This document shows, piece after piece, positions 1-8,537 of a stretch of DNA of 42,082 nucleotides. Under the pieces are notes generated by a model that saw nothing but the letters and a program-made list of their open reading frames with translations, was not told the origin of the DNA and did not search any database. The position numbers and the translations under genes are program-made. Source of the DNA: Chondrus crispus (lineage: Eukaryota; Rhodophyta; Florideophyceae; Gigartinales; Gigartinaceae); the NCBI RefSeq assembly GCF_000350225.1, contig NW_005179080.1:520155-562236 (forward strand). Reading direction: 5' to 3'. Position 1 is the first letter of the stretch. Each line of letters starts with the position of its first letter.

Positions 1-1
1 C

Positions 2-532
2 CGCGGCGCGCTGCACCTGCCGCGCCACCCGCACGCCGCGCTCGCGTGGGTCACCGTCGCCTCCACGGACGACTGCACGCTCGTCGCCGGCGCCATCACG
101 CTGCGCGTCGTGCTGCAGAACGTCGCCGCACAGCCCGCGCTCGCCGTGACCGTGCGCGCCATGGCCCTCGCGCTCACGGGCTGCGCGGGCATCCCCGTGC
201 GCGCGCGGCATGACGCGTCGCGAGCCGACGACGGCAGCGGCTATGACGCTACGCTGCGCCAGGTGGCCGTGTGTAGGTCCGAACAAACGGAGCTGGTCGC
301 CGTCGACCCCGCCGCGCAGCTCCGCCTCTCCAGGGATGACTTCGCCGTGTGCACAGTGGCCGTCCAGATGCCGCGGGCCGCGTTCGAGATTGACGCGCTG
401 GAGCGCCTCGATTCGGTGACGGTCCCAATTGCTTGTGCTGGAGACGCCGCCCCGCTCGTTGCACACTTCCGCGAAAAGGTCATCTGGGAAAACTATGAAC
501 GCTTGCCGGGCGGCTGGTGGGTCCGCGCGTGA
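2..532 (+). CDS. C-terminal part of an unrecognised protein (5' truncated by window edge)
   Basis: The frame is open from the left edge to a TGA at 530-532 and has no convincing internal start, so this is the last ~176 residues of a gene that begins outside the window. The visible part has alternating hydrophobic stretches (for example AWVTVAS, LVAGAITLRVVLQNV, ALAVTVRAMAL), suggesting beta-strands of an immunoglobulin-like sandwich. It ends in an aromatic tail (ENYERLPGGWWVRA). Such folds close several trafficking-complex subunits, but no diagnostic motif is visible and I do not assign a family. Codon use is strongly GC3-rich like neighbouring genes. The next gene converges on it from the other strand, 127 bp away. 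Confidence 0.6.
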   Translation, partial: RGALHLPRHPHAALAWVTVASTDDCTLVAGAITLRVVLQNVAAQPALAVTVRAMALALTGCAGIPVRARHDASRADDGSGYDATLRQVAVCRSEQTELVAVDPAAQLRLSRDDFAVCTVAVQMPRAAFEIDALERLDSVTVPIACAGDAAPLVAHFREKVIWENYERLPGGWWVRA

Positions 533-659
533 CGCCGCCACCGCCACCTCGACCGCCCACTCATCCTTGTACTAATATAGAGCGTCGCCCACCGACGGCC
601 GTGGGAGCGAGACGCGTCGGATTTTCCGTTTTGTTCGAGACACGAGCCTCCCCCTCCTC

Positions 660-1382
660 TCACGTAAACTGCGTCCAGTCGCGCACCAAGTCCACCTCGG
701 GCGCACCCTCACTGCCGCTGCTCTCCACACCCTGCGTGCCTCTTCTCCTTCTCCCGACCCGAATGGCAATCTCCTCCCCGCCCATGCGCAGCCCGACGCG
801 CCCGCGGCGGCCGCCCTTGGCCAGCCTGTCGCGCAAGCCGCGCACGCGCTCGCGCAGGCGCTCCTGCAACGCCTCCTCGCGCGCGTCCTCGGCCTCCGCG
901 AGGTCGACGTCGCGCTCGTCCACGTCCTCCTCCGCCGCGCCCACCTCCGCCTCAAATGCCGCCAGCGCGGCCTCCAGCTCGGCCTCCTCCGCGCCCGACG
1001 CTTCCGCGGACGCCGCGCCGTCAGCACGCGGCCCGCGCCCGCCCTTGGGTGTCGGCTCCGAAAAGGTCACGCGCCGCCGCTTGGGCGGCTTAGGCGGCGC
1101 GGCGCCACCGGCGCCGGTCCCTGATCGCAGGCTGGCTGGCTTCACGCCCTCCGCTTCCGCGCCGGAGAAGGAGGAGGGGGCAGAGTCCGAGTCCGAGTCC
1201 GAGCCCGAGTCCGAGCCCGAGTCCGAGCCCGAGTCCGAGCCCGACGCGGCGTAGGCGCTCACGCCGAACAGGTCGGCGGACTTCGGCGGGGCGGCCTTTG
1301 GCTTGGAGCGCGTGCCATCGGAGGCCGTGATGGCGCTGACTTGGAAGCCGTCATCGTCTGCCGAGCCATCGTCGTCCGCCAT
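660..1382 (-). CDS. Acidic Ser/Asp-repeat protein, probably nuclear, function unknown
   Basis: This is a 240-residue protein starting at an ATG whose first residues are MADDDGSADDDGF. The frame stays open upstream to about 1544, but that part is Pro-rich and starts at a non-ATG codon, so I prefer the inner Met. The N-terminal half holds a run of Gly-Ser-Asp repeats (about residues 45-65, encoded by a 12-bp tandem repeat near 1186-1246), followed by a basic KRRRVTF patch that could be a nuclear localisation signal. The second half is an Ala/Glu-rich probable coiled coil with an Arg-rich segment, and the protein ends DWTQFT. The composition resembles small nuclear or splicing-associated proteins, but I do not recognise the family. 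The gene converges on the partial gene to its left and is divergent from Rab18. Confidence 0.6.
   Translation of the reverse strand: MADDDGSADDDGFQVSAITASDGTRSKPKAAPPKSADLFGVSAYAASGSDSGSDSGSDSGSDSDSDSAPSSFSGAEAEGVKPASLRSGTGAGGAAPPKPPKRRRVTFSEPTPKGGRGPRADGAASAEASGAEEAELEAALAAFEAEVGAAEEDVDERDVDLAEAEDAREEALQERLRERVRGLRDRLAKGGRRGRVGLRMGGEEIAIRVGRRRRGTQGVESSGSEGAPEVDLVRDWTQFT
1186..1246. repeat. 12-bp tandem repeat coding for Gly-Ser-Asp repeats
   Basis: GAGTCCGAGCCC-type units repeat head to tail. On the minus strand they encode the GSDS run of the acidic protein. The unit is a multiple of three, so copy number can change without breaking the frame. Confidence 0.7.
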
Positions 1383-1744
1383 GACGGGCGGGGGTAGGGG
1401 GGGGGCGCAGGGTGGGGCCGGGGGGGGGAAGGATCCCAAATGAAGAATTTGGCGGCGAATGTGACGGCGATCGGGGGAGCGGCAAGTGGGCCAGTGAGGA
1501 TCGGGAACGGAAACGGAAAAAGGAAGAAATTCAACGGACGGCAAAAAAGAAAAAGTCGACTCCGACTCTTGACGCTGCTGTCATTGGAGGCGACTGTGCC
1601 ACCGGCAACGTTGGAGGCACGCGCCCATCTCCCCGTCGCACCCGCACCCGCCCCCAGCACCCCCCTCACCTCCCCCAGCACCTCCCCCAGCACCTCCCCC
1701 AGCACCTCCCCCAGCACGCAGCGCACCGCCGCGCCTCGGTCGAC
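1383..1744. promoter_or_regulatory. Divergent intergenic region between the acidic protein and Rab18
   Basis: This 362-bp region separates two divergent start codons, so it must hold both promoters and 5' leaders. It contains G-rich then A-rich stretches and, next to Rab18, four exact tandem copies of a 12-mer. No TATA box is obvious. Confidence 0.4.
1667..1714 (+). repeat. Four tandem copies of CACCTCCCCCAG in the Rab18 leader
   Basis: Four perfect head-to-tail copies of a 12-mer lie 30 bp upstream of the Rab18 ATG. Each copy ends in CAG after a pyrimidine run and so resembles a 3' splice site. A spliced 5' leader is possible but not shown by the sequence. Confidence 0.8.
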
Positions 1745-2619
1745 ATGGAGTTCGACGAAACCTTCAAGATCCTGCTCGTCGGCGACAGCGGCGTCGGCAA
1801 GTCCAGCATCCTGCTCAGGTTTACCGACGACGTCTTCGAGGCTATGCAGCCCACTATCGGCGTCGACTTTAAGGTCAAGGCGATGAAGGTCGACAATCGC
1901 AGGGTCAAGATGACCATCTGGGATACGTACGTCTCCCCATCCCCATCCCCATCCCCGCCCCCATCCTCGCCCCCATCTTACATGCGATACACCAGTGGAA
2001 ACTGATTCTAACTCCCCCCTCTCTCTCTCTCTCTCTATTCGATCGCTACCGCTTCTGCTCGCCGCGTCTGTAGAGCTGGGCAAGAGCGATTTCGAACGCT
2101 CACAAGCGCCTACTATGTACGTGACACCGCACGCGAAGATGCCTAAGTCCACCACGCTCGCGGCCACCCCCAGCAACTAACAACGCGTCTCAGACTTGAT
2201 TTCCACGTCGCGCCCGATATTCCCTTTCCCGACACCCTCAGCGAGGCGCACATGGCGTGATACTGGTTTACGACGTGTCAAAACGGGAGACGTTCGAGGC
2301 GCTCAAGGACGTATGGCTGAAGGAGGTCTCGATGTACAGTACAAGGAGCGCGGCCGTGAAGATGGTGGTGGGGAACAAGGTCGACATCGAGGACCGCCAG
2401 GTGTCCCGGGAAGAGGGCCTGGCGTTTGCACGCCAGCAGAGCACTCTTTTTGTCGAGTCCAGCGCGAAGACCGCCTCCGGCGTGCAGCAGACCTTTGAGG
2501 AACTGTTGCGGAAGATCTTGGAAACTCCACAACTTTGCACCTCGGATAGCGCCGCGGGCAACATTCAACCGTCCGCGAGCGGGCAGGGGTCTTCGTATGC
2601 GGAGAGCTGCTCATGCTAG
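1745..2619 (+). CDS. RAB18: Rab18-type small GTPase (3 exons)
   Basis: The coding sequence is join(1745-1926, 2074-2116, 2242-2619), giving 200 residues. Exon 1 carries the P-loop GDSGVGKSS and switch I with Thr (QPTIGVDF). The 43-nt middle exon completes the switch II motif WDTAGQERF and continues to TLTSAYY. Exon 3 has GNKVD and SSAKT (guanine specificity) and ends in CSC, a di-cysteine geranylgeranylation signal. The stretch [19 protein letters not shown] and the general match point to Rab18/RabC, a GTPase of ER and lipid-droplet traffic. Both introns (147 and 125 nt) start GTACGT, and each has a CTAAC box about 61 nt before the acceptor used. Without splicing the frame is broken, so the exon model is well constrained. 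A nearer AG at 2192-2193 would give an immediate stop. Confidence 0.93.
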
Positions 2620-2879
2620 ACAGCACGGTTCGGGTAAAATGGCTGGACGACGCGTTGCGCGACTCCTTGTTTTAACTGTGGTACACATACACCGTATAAG
2701 TTTTTGGCAAAATTTTATAAATCACCACTCTTTCTTCGTTACCCTTTAGTGCGAGACGCGATTCGAAATGTCGCGGTCAGCAAAGAGGATCACTGCGGGA
2801 ACATTCATTCAAGGTAAAAGGGTACCAAACACCTTGAGACAGGGATTCTGCATATACTTGAGAGGTGTTTTAATGGCAC

Positions 2880-4394
2880 CTAGGATCCTTTGAGGACGGC
2901 ACGCAGCTTTTCCATGGTCGCCACGTCTCCCTTACTCAAACTATACAGCATGGCATCCTCCTCCGCTACAGAATACGCGCCGACATCAAAAGAGCTCAAA
3001 CCAAACTCCTCGCACTCGCGACGACGCGTCTTGTTCCAAAACGAGTTTGGAAGGATCTTCGACTTGTCGCAGCGCTCCTTGTACTTGTCGGCAATGGAGA
3101 CGACCTCATCCAGCAAGCCGACCTCAAGCGTGGTGGGATTAAGCCCAAGACTTCTAAACTTGCGGTTAGCGACATCCAACTCATTCTCGGCAGACTCGTT
3201 GCGCGGGTTAGTGATGTTTTTGACTTCGCATCCCGTCTTCTCGGAGATGAGGTTTGCGAGATCCCTGACGCGGTGCGTCTCTGCGACTTGATTGAAGATC
3301 TCGACCTGCGCGCCCGGCTCAGGTGGGTTGGCAATGGCGAGACTGATGCACTTGGCGGTGTCCTGGATGTGAATAAAAGCTCTTGTCTGGCCGCCCGTGC
3401 CGTAGACGGTGAGCGGGACGCCCAAGGCGGCCTGCATGAGGAAGCGATTCAAGACGGTGCCATAGTCCGAGTCGTAATCAAAGCGATTGATCAACCTCTC
3501 GTCCTTGCGGGTTTGGGCGGTGTTCGTTCCCCACACAATGCCTTGATGCAAGTCGGTGATCCGCAGTGAGTCATTCTTCTGGTAAAACTGGAAGAGAATC
3601 TGATCGAGACATTTTGTGGCATGATACACCGAGCCCGGATACGACGGGTGCAGAATGCGAGATTGGCGCCCTCCAGGCAGGACGACGTTGATATAGCCCT
3701 CTGGAATCTCACCACCCGAAGTACCGTACCCATACACGCCCATAGTGCCCAAATGAACGACATGAATATCAAGCCCAGACTCGACAATAGCCGCAAGCAA
3801 GTTATGCGTGCCACCGACATTATTATCCACCGTATACCTCTTCTGCCTAGACCCCTTCATGGAATAGGGCGCTGCCCTCTGCTCCGCAAAGTGCACGATG
3901 GCATCCGGCTTCTCCCTAATGATCAGGTCCAGCAAGCGATCGTATTCATGGGCGACGTCCAAGTAGACAAATCTAACATCCCTGCCTGACACGGATTGCC
4001 AGGCGCCGAGGCGCTCCGTCATGCTCTGGATGGGGGTGAGGCTCTCGCACTCGAGCTCCAAGTCGATCTTACGGCGCGACAGGTTGTCCACGACGATGAC
4101 GTCGTGCCCGAGCTCGCTCAGGTACAGGCTGGTCGGCCAGCCGCAGAAGCCGTCGCCGCCCAGTACCAGCACGCGCTTCGGCGCGGCCGCGGCGGCGGCC
4201 GCCGCGAGCCCGTTGTCCACGGCCGCGCGCACGACTTGACGCGCCGCGCGCGACGGCCGCGCGCGCGCGCCGGCGAACGCGCCCCGCGAGGTGAACGACG
4301 ACGCGCGGGCAGAGCACGAGGTGCGGCTCCCCCCGTAGGAGGTGCGCGGCAGCGCGGCAGGCGCGGCGGGGACGAAGGCCATGACGGGAATCAT
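2880..4394 (-). CDS. SQD1: UDP-sulfoquinovose synthase, plastid-targeted
   Basis: This 504-residue protein makes UDP-sulfoquinovose from UDP-glucose and sulfite, the head-group donor for the plastid sulfolipid SQDG. It is an extended short-chain dehydrogenase: the NAD-binding glycine motif GGDGFCG is at about residues 79-85, and the active-site YHATK is at 257-261, preceded by a conserved Thr in LGTMGVYGYG. The first ~60 residues are Ala/Arg/Ser-rich and look like a transit peptide. Starting at the second Met (4382) the sequence reads MAFVPAAP, the Phe-containing start typical of red algal and glaucophyte plastid precursors, so 4382 may be the true start. The C-terminus carries an extension of about 35 residues beyond the core (SFDVGAYSVAEEDAML onward). 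The gene is divergent from SF1. Confidence 0.95.
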   Translation of the reverse strand: MIPVMAFVPAAPAALPRTSYGGSRTSCSARASSFTSRGAFAGARARPSRAARQVVRAAVDNGLAAAAAAAAPKRVLVLGGDGFCGWPTSLYLSELGHDVIVVDNLSRRKIDLELECESLTPIQSMTERLGAWQSVSGRDVRFVYLDVAHEYDRLLDLIIREKPDAIVHFAEQRAAPYSMKGSRQKRYTVDNNVGGTHNLLAAIVESGLDIHVVHLGTMGVYGYGTSGGEIPEGYINVVLPGGRQSRILHPSYPGSVYHATKCLDQILFQFYQKNDSLRITDLHQGIVWGTNTAQTRKDERLINRFDYDSDYGTVLNRFLMQAALGVPLTVYGTGGQTRAFIHIQDTAKCISLAIANPPEPGAQVEIFNQVAETHRVRDLANLISEKTGCEVKNITNPRNESAENELDVANRKFRSLGLNPTTLEVGLLDEVVSIADKYKERCDKSKILPNSFWNKTRRRECEEFGLSSFDVGAYSVAEEDAMLYSLSKGDVATMEKLRAVLKGS

Positions 4395-4633
4395 GGCAGG
4401 ATCGGCGAGTGGCGAGGAGAAGGAGGAGGAGGGCGGTTGGCAGGCTAGCCTTTGTGCGTAAAGACCGATGTTGATGGCTCTTGAGCCAAAAGATCCCGAT
4501 GGTTATAAACATCTGATGGCTAAAGATCTCGAGGGGGCGATAGAGGCAGGCGAAGCGGTGATCAGCGCATGATGCGGCGCGCCATCCGGCGGGTGCCAAG
4601 TGGCGCAGCCGGAGAGGCGGCGTGCAGCTCTCT

Positions 4634-4645
4634 TACAGTACTGTA
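4634..4645. promoter_or_regulatory. Palindromic TACAGTACTGTA element
   Basis: This perfect 12-bp palindrome between SQD1 and SF1 occurs again, identical, at 11277-11288 in the divergent region upstream of eIF3e. Recurrence in two divergent promoter regions suggests a factor-binding site; this is inference. Confidence 0.4.
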
Positions 4646-4666
4646 AACACGGCTCTAGGGATCGCA

Positions 4667-4694
4667 CACGTGTCGAACACGTGTCGAACACGTG
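4667..4694. promoter_or_regulatory. Three G-boxes (CACGTG) at 11-bp intervals
   Basis: CACGTG occurs at 4667-4672, 4678-4683 and 4689-4694, separated by TCGAA, so the centres are exactly 11 bp apart, about one helical turn. G-boxes are bound by bHLH and bZIP factors in plants and algae. The spacing would place three dimers on one face of the DNA. Confidence 0.55.
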
Positions 4695-4851
4695 TCCACA
4701 CGGCTCGTCTTACTCCTCCCCGTCATTGGACATTGGATAGGCCCGGCCTCGCTCCACCGGCGCACCGTCTCACAGCGTCCCGCCCTCTCTCACATCCGCA
4801 CCCTCCCACGCCGCAGCCGATCAACCAAACCCCCCACCCCCCACCCCCAAA

Positions 4852-6216
4852 ATGTCCGCGCCGCGCGAGCGCAAGCGCCCGCGGCGCTCGCGCTGGGAGC
4901 CTGTGGATGAGCGCGTCAAGGAGCGCCGCGAGCTGCAGGCGCGTCTAGATCGCATCACGAGCACGATCGCCACGAACGCCATCCCGGTCGACGAGCTGTG
5001 CCGCTCGCCGTCACCCGAGCCGCGCTATGACGCGCGCGGGAAGCGCGTCAACACCCGCTACGACCGCGCGCTGGACAAGCTGGAGATGGAGCGCTTCAAG
5101 CTGTGCGCCCGCCTGGGCCAGCTGGACCCGACCTTCCGCCCGCCGCACGGCATGCGCGCCCTCAAGTTTTCGGACAAGCTGTTCATTCCGAAGGAGAAGG
5201 AGGGCACGCTCAACTTCATCGGCCGCATCCTCGGTCCGAGGGGGAACACCCAGAAGCGCCTGGAGAAGGACTACAACTGCAAGGTCGCTATTCGCGGCAA
5301 GGGCAGCGTGAAGGACGGCCGCGCGCGCGGGCCGTCGCAGCCGGAGGACAGCGAGCAGCTGCACGTCATCATCACTGCGGAGGGCATGGACGCGAAGGAC
5401 CGTATCGCCCAATGCAAGATCAAGATCATGGACATCCTGCAGCCGCGCCCGGACGACGCAAACGACCACAAGCAGGCCCAGCTGCGCGAGCTCGCACAGC
5501 TCAACGGCACGCTGCGCGACCAAGACCGCGACTTCCGGTCCCCCGCCGCGCGCGGCGCCTTTGATCGCGCCTCCGGCCGAATCGCCTGCGCCATCTGCGG
5601 CGAGAGCTCCCACCCCACGCCCGACTGCCCGAAAAAGGGCCCCAAGCCGCCCGATGACGCCAACTTGGACGCGGACTACGTCGCATTTATGGCAGAGCTC
5701 AACGGCGTCGACCCAACCTCGCCGAAACCACCGTCCCAGCCGAACTCCGACGCTCCCACCGCACCACACGACCGCCGCCACCCGACACAACGCCCCACCC
5801 CTCCGTGGCTTCTGCCAGGCGCCTTTGCTACCCGCCCGGCCCCGCCGCCGCCACCTGCAGACCTCCGCCCGGCCCCGCCGGGTCATCCGCCAATGCCGCA
5901 TGACCCCTATGCCCCACCGTACGTGCATCATCCCGCTCCGCCACCATATGCCAACCCGCCTCCGTACGGCGCCCCTCCATACCGCCCTGTGCGATCGCCT
6001 CCGGCTTATGGACAGGGGCGTGGAGCGCCGCACCAGTACCCACCGCGAATGTACATGGCAAACGACCCGCACGCTGCCCCGCCTGACCAGCGCTATGGTG
6101 CAGACAACTACCCTCCGCCACCGCCGCCGCCGGCAATCCACAAGGGCCCGGATTTGCCACCCCCGCCACCACCTCCACCGGCACGCGACTTTCCCCCACC
6201 GCCACCGCCAGGATAA
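4852..6216 (+). CDS. SF1: Splicing factor 1 / branch-point-binding protein
   Basis: This 454-residue protein recognises the intron branch site during early spliceosome assembly. The domain order is typical: the U2AF ligand motif KRPRRSRWEP (residues 8-17) with its Trp, a helix-hairpin segment (about 18-100), a KH-QUA2 domain with the GPRG loop at 128-131 (about 105-200), and one CCHC zinc knuckle at C246, C249, H254 and C259. A long Pro-rich tail follows, ending in poly-Pro stretches. Only one zinc knuckle is present, as in animal SF1; yeast BBP has two. The ATG lies in a CA/pyrimidine-rich leader (AAAATGT). Its RNA partner would be the CTAAC/CTGAC boxes seen in the introns of this window. 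Confidence 0.95.
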   Translation: MSAPRERKRPRRSRWEPVDERVKERRELQARLDRITSTIATNAIPVDELCRSPSPEPRYDARGKRVNTRYDRALDKLEMERFKLCARLGQLDPTFRPPHGMRALKFSDKLFIPKEKEGTLNFIGRILGPRGNTQKRLEKDYNCKVAIRGKGSVKDGRARGPSQPEDSEQLHVIITAEGMDAKDRIAQCKIKIMDILQPRPDDANDHKQAQLRELAQLNGTLRDQDRDFRSPAARGAFDRASGRIACAICGESSHPTPDCPKKGPKPPDDANLDADYVAFMAELNGVDPTSPKPPSQPNSDAPTAPHDRRHPTQRPTPPWLLPGAFATRPAPPPPPADLRPAPPGHPPMPHDPYAPPYVHHPAPPPYANPPPYGAPPYRPVRSPPAYGQGRGAPHQYPPRMYMANDPHAAPPDQRYGADNYPPPPPPPAIHKGPDLPPPPPPPPARDFPPPPPPG

Positions 6217-6438
6217 CCTCCATCTTGGTCGTCTACCTCGTGACTATTTGATTCCTATATTAAAACGCCCGTCCCCTTCGCAGGATGGGCGAGCTGTGTG
6301 AGATTCCTGTCACTCAACTACCACTTGCTTGTGCATTTACGATGTTAGATCAAAGTTTTATGTCGTCTCCCTCCGTTCCCTGTCGTATAGTCTGTCCTAC
6401 CCGAAGCCGGTAGGCCTGACAACACATGCATCCACGCT

Positions 6439-7578
6439 TCAATGAGGTACCCGTTTCCGCCCGACACTCTTGCCTCGGAGCCCGTTCCAGAAGCTGCGGG
6501 CATCCATGCCCTTCTTCCCCGGCGGCTGCACCTGGAGCACCCCAATCTTGCTCCCGTCGTCGCACGTGACGGCGAGGCAATTATTGTCCTCATCGAAAGA
6601 GACATCATGCACACCCAGGCACATCCCTCCCTCCTGTCGCAGCACCACGGTCTCAAGCACCTTCAGCCGCACTTCCTGCCGCTCTCCATCCGTGCCCCGG
6701 AGCACGAAATCCCCCCACGTCCCCGGCCACCCCGCAAACCCCCGCACCTTGTTGTGAATGATGCATGCGTTTTCAGTGAAGCTCAACCGCGCCTCGTCCT
6801 TCGAAAGCTTCGCCGCATGCGTCGCCGCATCGTGGTCCTGCGCAATATGCTGAGCTGTACCATCCCACACGCTCGGCAACACGTCAAGCAAAGCTTCGCA
6901 ACCGGAGGCGAAAAGCTCTTCGAGTAATTCCGGGCCTTGTTCGTCGCCCTTCAATTCGCGTATGCGTTGCGCGAGCACGGGCCCGGCATCCATTTTGAGG
7001 ATCGTCAACAATATTGAGACCCCCGTGGTTTGCACCCCGGCTTCGAGAGCACGTGGGACGGGCGCAGCACCACGGAATTCGGGGAGAAGGCTTGGATGGA
7101 TGTTCAGCGTGCCAAAAGGTGGAATGTCTAGAAAGGCTTTCGGGAGGAAATTGCCGTAGGCGGCCGTGATACAGAGATCTGGCGCCAGACTGCGTAGTTG
7201 ATCCAAAAAGCCGGGATCCTTCGCACTCGCTGGCGTCATTATCGTTGAGATGGAGAGTTCCTCCGCCAGCGTGTGCACCGGAGAATTTGTCAGTACCCGT
7301 TTTCTCCCAACTAGAGCTGGTGGTTGGGTAACAACCCCTATTATTGAAAAGGACGAGTCTGGCTTCAACGCAGCGATGTTTATTGTCTTCAGAGCTCGGG
7401 CCGCGACGGGCGGTGTACCAAGGAAAACAACCCGCTTCTTGTCATTTGATGTTGTGCTACAAAGAAATCGAACCCGTTTTTGCACTGACCTCTTGTGAGA
7501 TCCAGAGAGTGTCCGACCAAAGCCCCGTGTTAGTCGAGTTGTTGTGGACAATCCAAATGCTAGAACACTTGCGGCCAT
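6439..7578 (-). CDS. MTFMT: Methionyl-tRNA formyltransferase, organellar
   Basis: This 379-residue enzyme transfers a formyl group from 10-formyl-tetrahydrofolate to initiator Met-tRNA in an organelle. The formyltransferase core starts at KRVVFLGTP (about residue 48). The catalytic signature is present: N159 and H161 in LNIHPSLLPEFRG and D197 in MDAGPVLA. The C-terminal OB-fold includes KVRGFAGWPGTW. The first ~45 residues are basic and Ser/Thr-rich and look like an organelle presequence; plastid, mitochondrial or dual targeting cannot be told apart. The 3' end faces SF1 across 222 bp. Confidence 0.93.
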   Translation of the reverse strand: MAASVLAFGLSTTTRLTRGFGRTLSGSHKRSVQKRVRFLCSTTSNDKKRVVFLGTPPVAARALKTINIAALKPDSSFSIIGVVTQPPALVGRKRVLTNSPVHTLAEELSISTIMTPASAKDPGFLDQLRSLAPDLCITAAYGNFLPKAFLDIPPFGTLNIHPSLLPEFRGAAPVPRALEAGVQTTGVSILLTILKMDAGPVLAQRIRELKGDEQGPELLEELFASGCEALLDVLPSVWDGTAQHIAQDHDAATHAAKLSKDEARLSFTENACIIHNKVRGFAGWPGTWGDFVLRGTDGERQEVRLKVLETVVLRQEGGMCLGVHDVSFDEDNNCLAVTCDDGSKIGVLQVQPPGKKGMDARSFWNGLRGKSVGRKRVPH

Positions 7579-8537
7579 CCTTCGGCGCAGGAGGGGTTGA
7601 GATCCCTAATCTCCTGGTTTCCGCGGGAATACTTCAGCCCCAATCCGGGTTGAGGTTTTGGAGTCAGAGAAACAAATCGAGCTCTTAATTAAATAAAGGT
7701 TGAGTAAATCGAGCGTTAAAATATGCCGCCACCGTAAATGTCATATTCGCTTCTCCGCATGGCATTTCTTCAACATGCTTCCTGGGTAGGACTGGTCCCC
7801 TCAAGAATGCCCATGACAGTGCATGCAGACAGAATTACAAACAAGTCATAAATTCCTATCCGTTTCCCCATCTATACGACATAGTAGGGCGAGCAACTCG
7901 AAAATGGGGCAGCTGTGATGCTCTGTTTATTCTGACGAGTTTCGAGTTTCGTGAGATGCAATCTGCAAAGAGTAGGCATGAACGCATATCTGCTCTTGGT
8001 GAAAACTCGCAGCGTAACTGGGATAATACTTAGTAACTGATAATCCTGGACTGAAGCTATTAATGGCACGAAAGATCTGGGGGGAGTTGAGATACTCTCA
8101 ACCCGACAGACGTCTGAGTACGTGTGGTGGGTGCAATCACAAAAGAGACACAAATGAATCCTCCAGGCTTCTACAATAGAACGTATAGATGCGCATTCAC
8201 TGAAGGAAACCCACAAGTAGTCAGGGCCTGAAGCTTTACTTTTATTCCAATAGAGTCACGATGAGTCTTTAGTGCAGGGGCTAAACCCTAGCACGACAGG
8301 GTTTAGCATGATCAAGTCTCTATGCTAATTACGGTAGCATTGGAAGAAAGAAAACTTTCACGCAGAAAAAAACTCTGCTCTCAGAGACGCATATTGATCA
8401 AAACCTTTTACGGGGGTCATAAGCTACCCGGACGACAGAATCGGTACGGCATGGCACGATGATGGCAGTATAGATTAGCCTCTTCTATCCCGATTGCATA
8501 CATATCCCATTTATCTTGAGACAGGCCTGCAATACAA
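7579..8537. other. Gene-free stretch between MTFMT and EBP2
   Basis: I see no convincing coding region here. Short open frames lack a proper start or look like random translation. The region is AT-richer than the genes and holds one clear structure, a hairpin made of telomere-like sequence at 8280-8307. It must include the MTFMT promoter and the EBP2 3' end. Confidence 0.5.
8280..8307. repeat. Perfect hairpin with telomere-like arms
   Basis: The arms GCTAAACCCT (8280-8289) and AGGGTTTAGC (8298-8307) are perfect reverse complements separated by 8 nt. Each contains AAACCCT / AGGGTTT, the core of the plant-type telomere repeat and of the telo-box promoter element. Confidence 0.75.

Larger units (their letters stand above)
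4395..4851. promoter_or_regulatory. Divergent promoter region SQD1 / SF1 with G-box array
   Basis: This 457-bp region lies between two start codons. It holds a TATAAA at about 4503-4508, a perfect 12-bp palindrome TACAGTACTGTA at 4634-4645, three CACGTG boxes at 4667-4694, and a pyrimidine-rich leader just before the SF1 ATG. Confidence 0.5.

Noticed and set aside
517..1254. Plus-strand Ser/Pro-rich open frame of 245 codons
   Set aside because: Antisense shadow of the acidic Ser/Asp-repeat protein, with low-complexity composition.
5011..6141. Long minus-strand open frame of 376 codons opposite SF1
   Set aside because: It is a shadow of the GC-rich, Pro-coding SF1 gene; its composition is Arg/Val/Gly-rich without domains, while the plus strand has clear SF1 domains.
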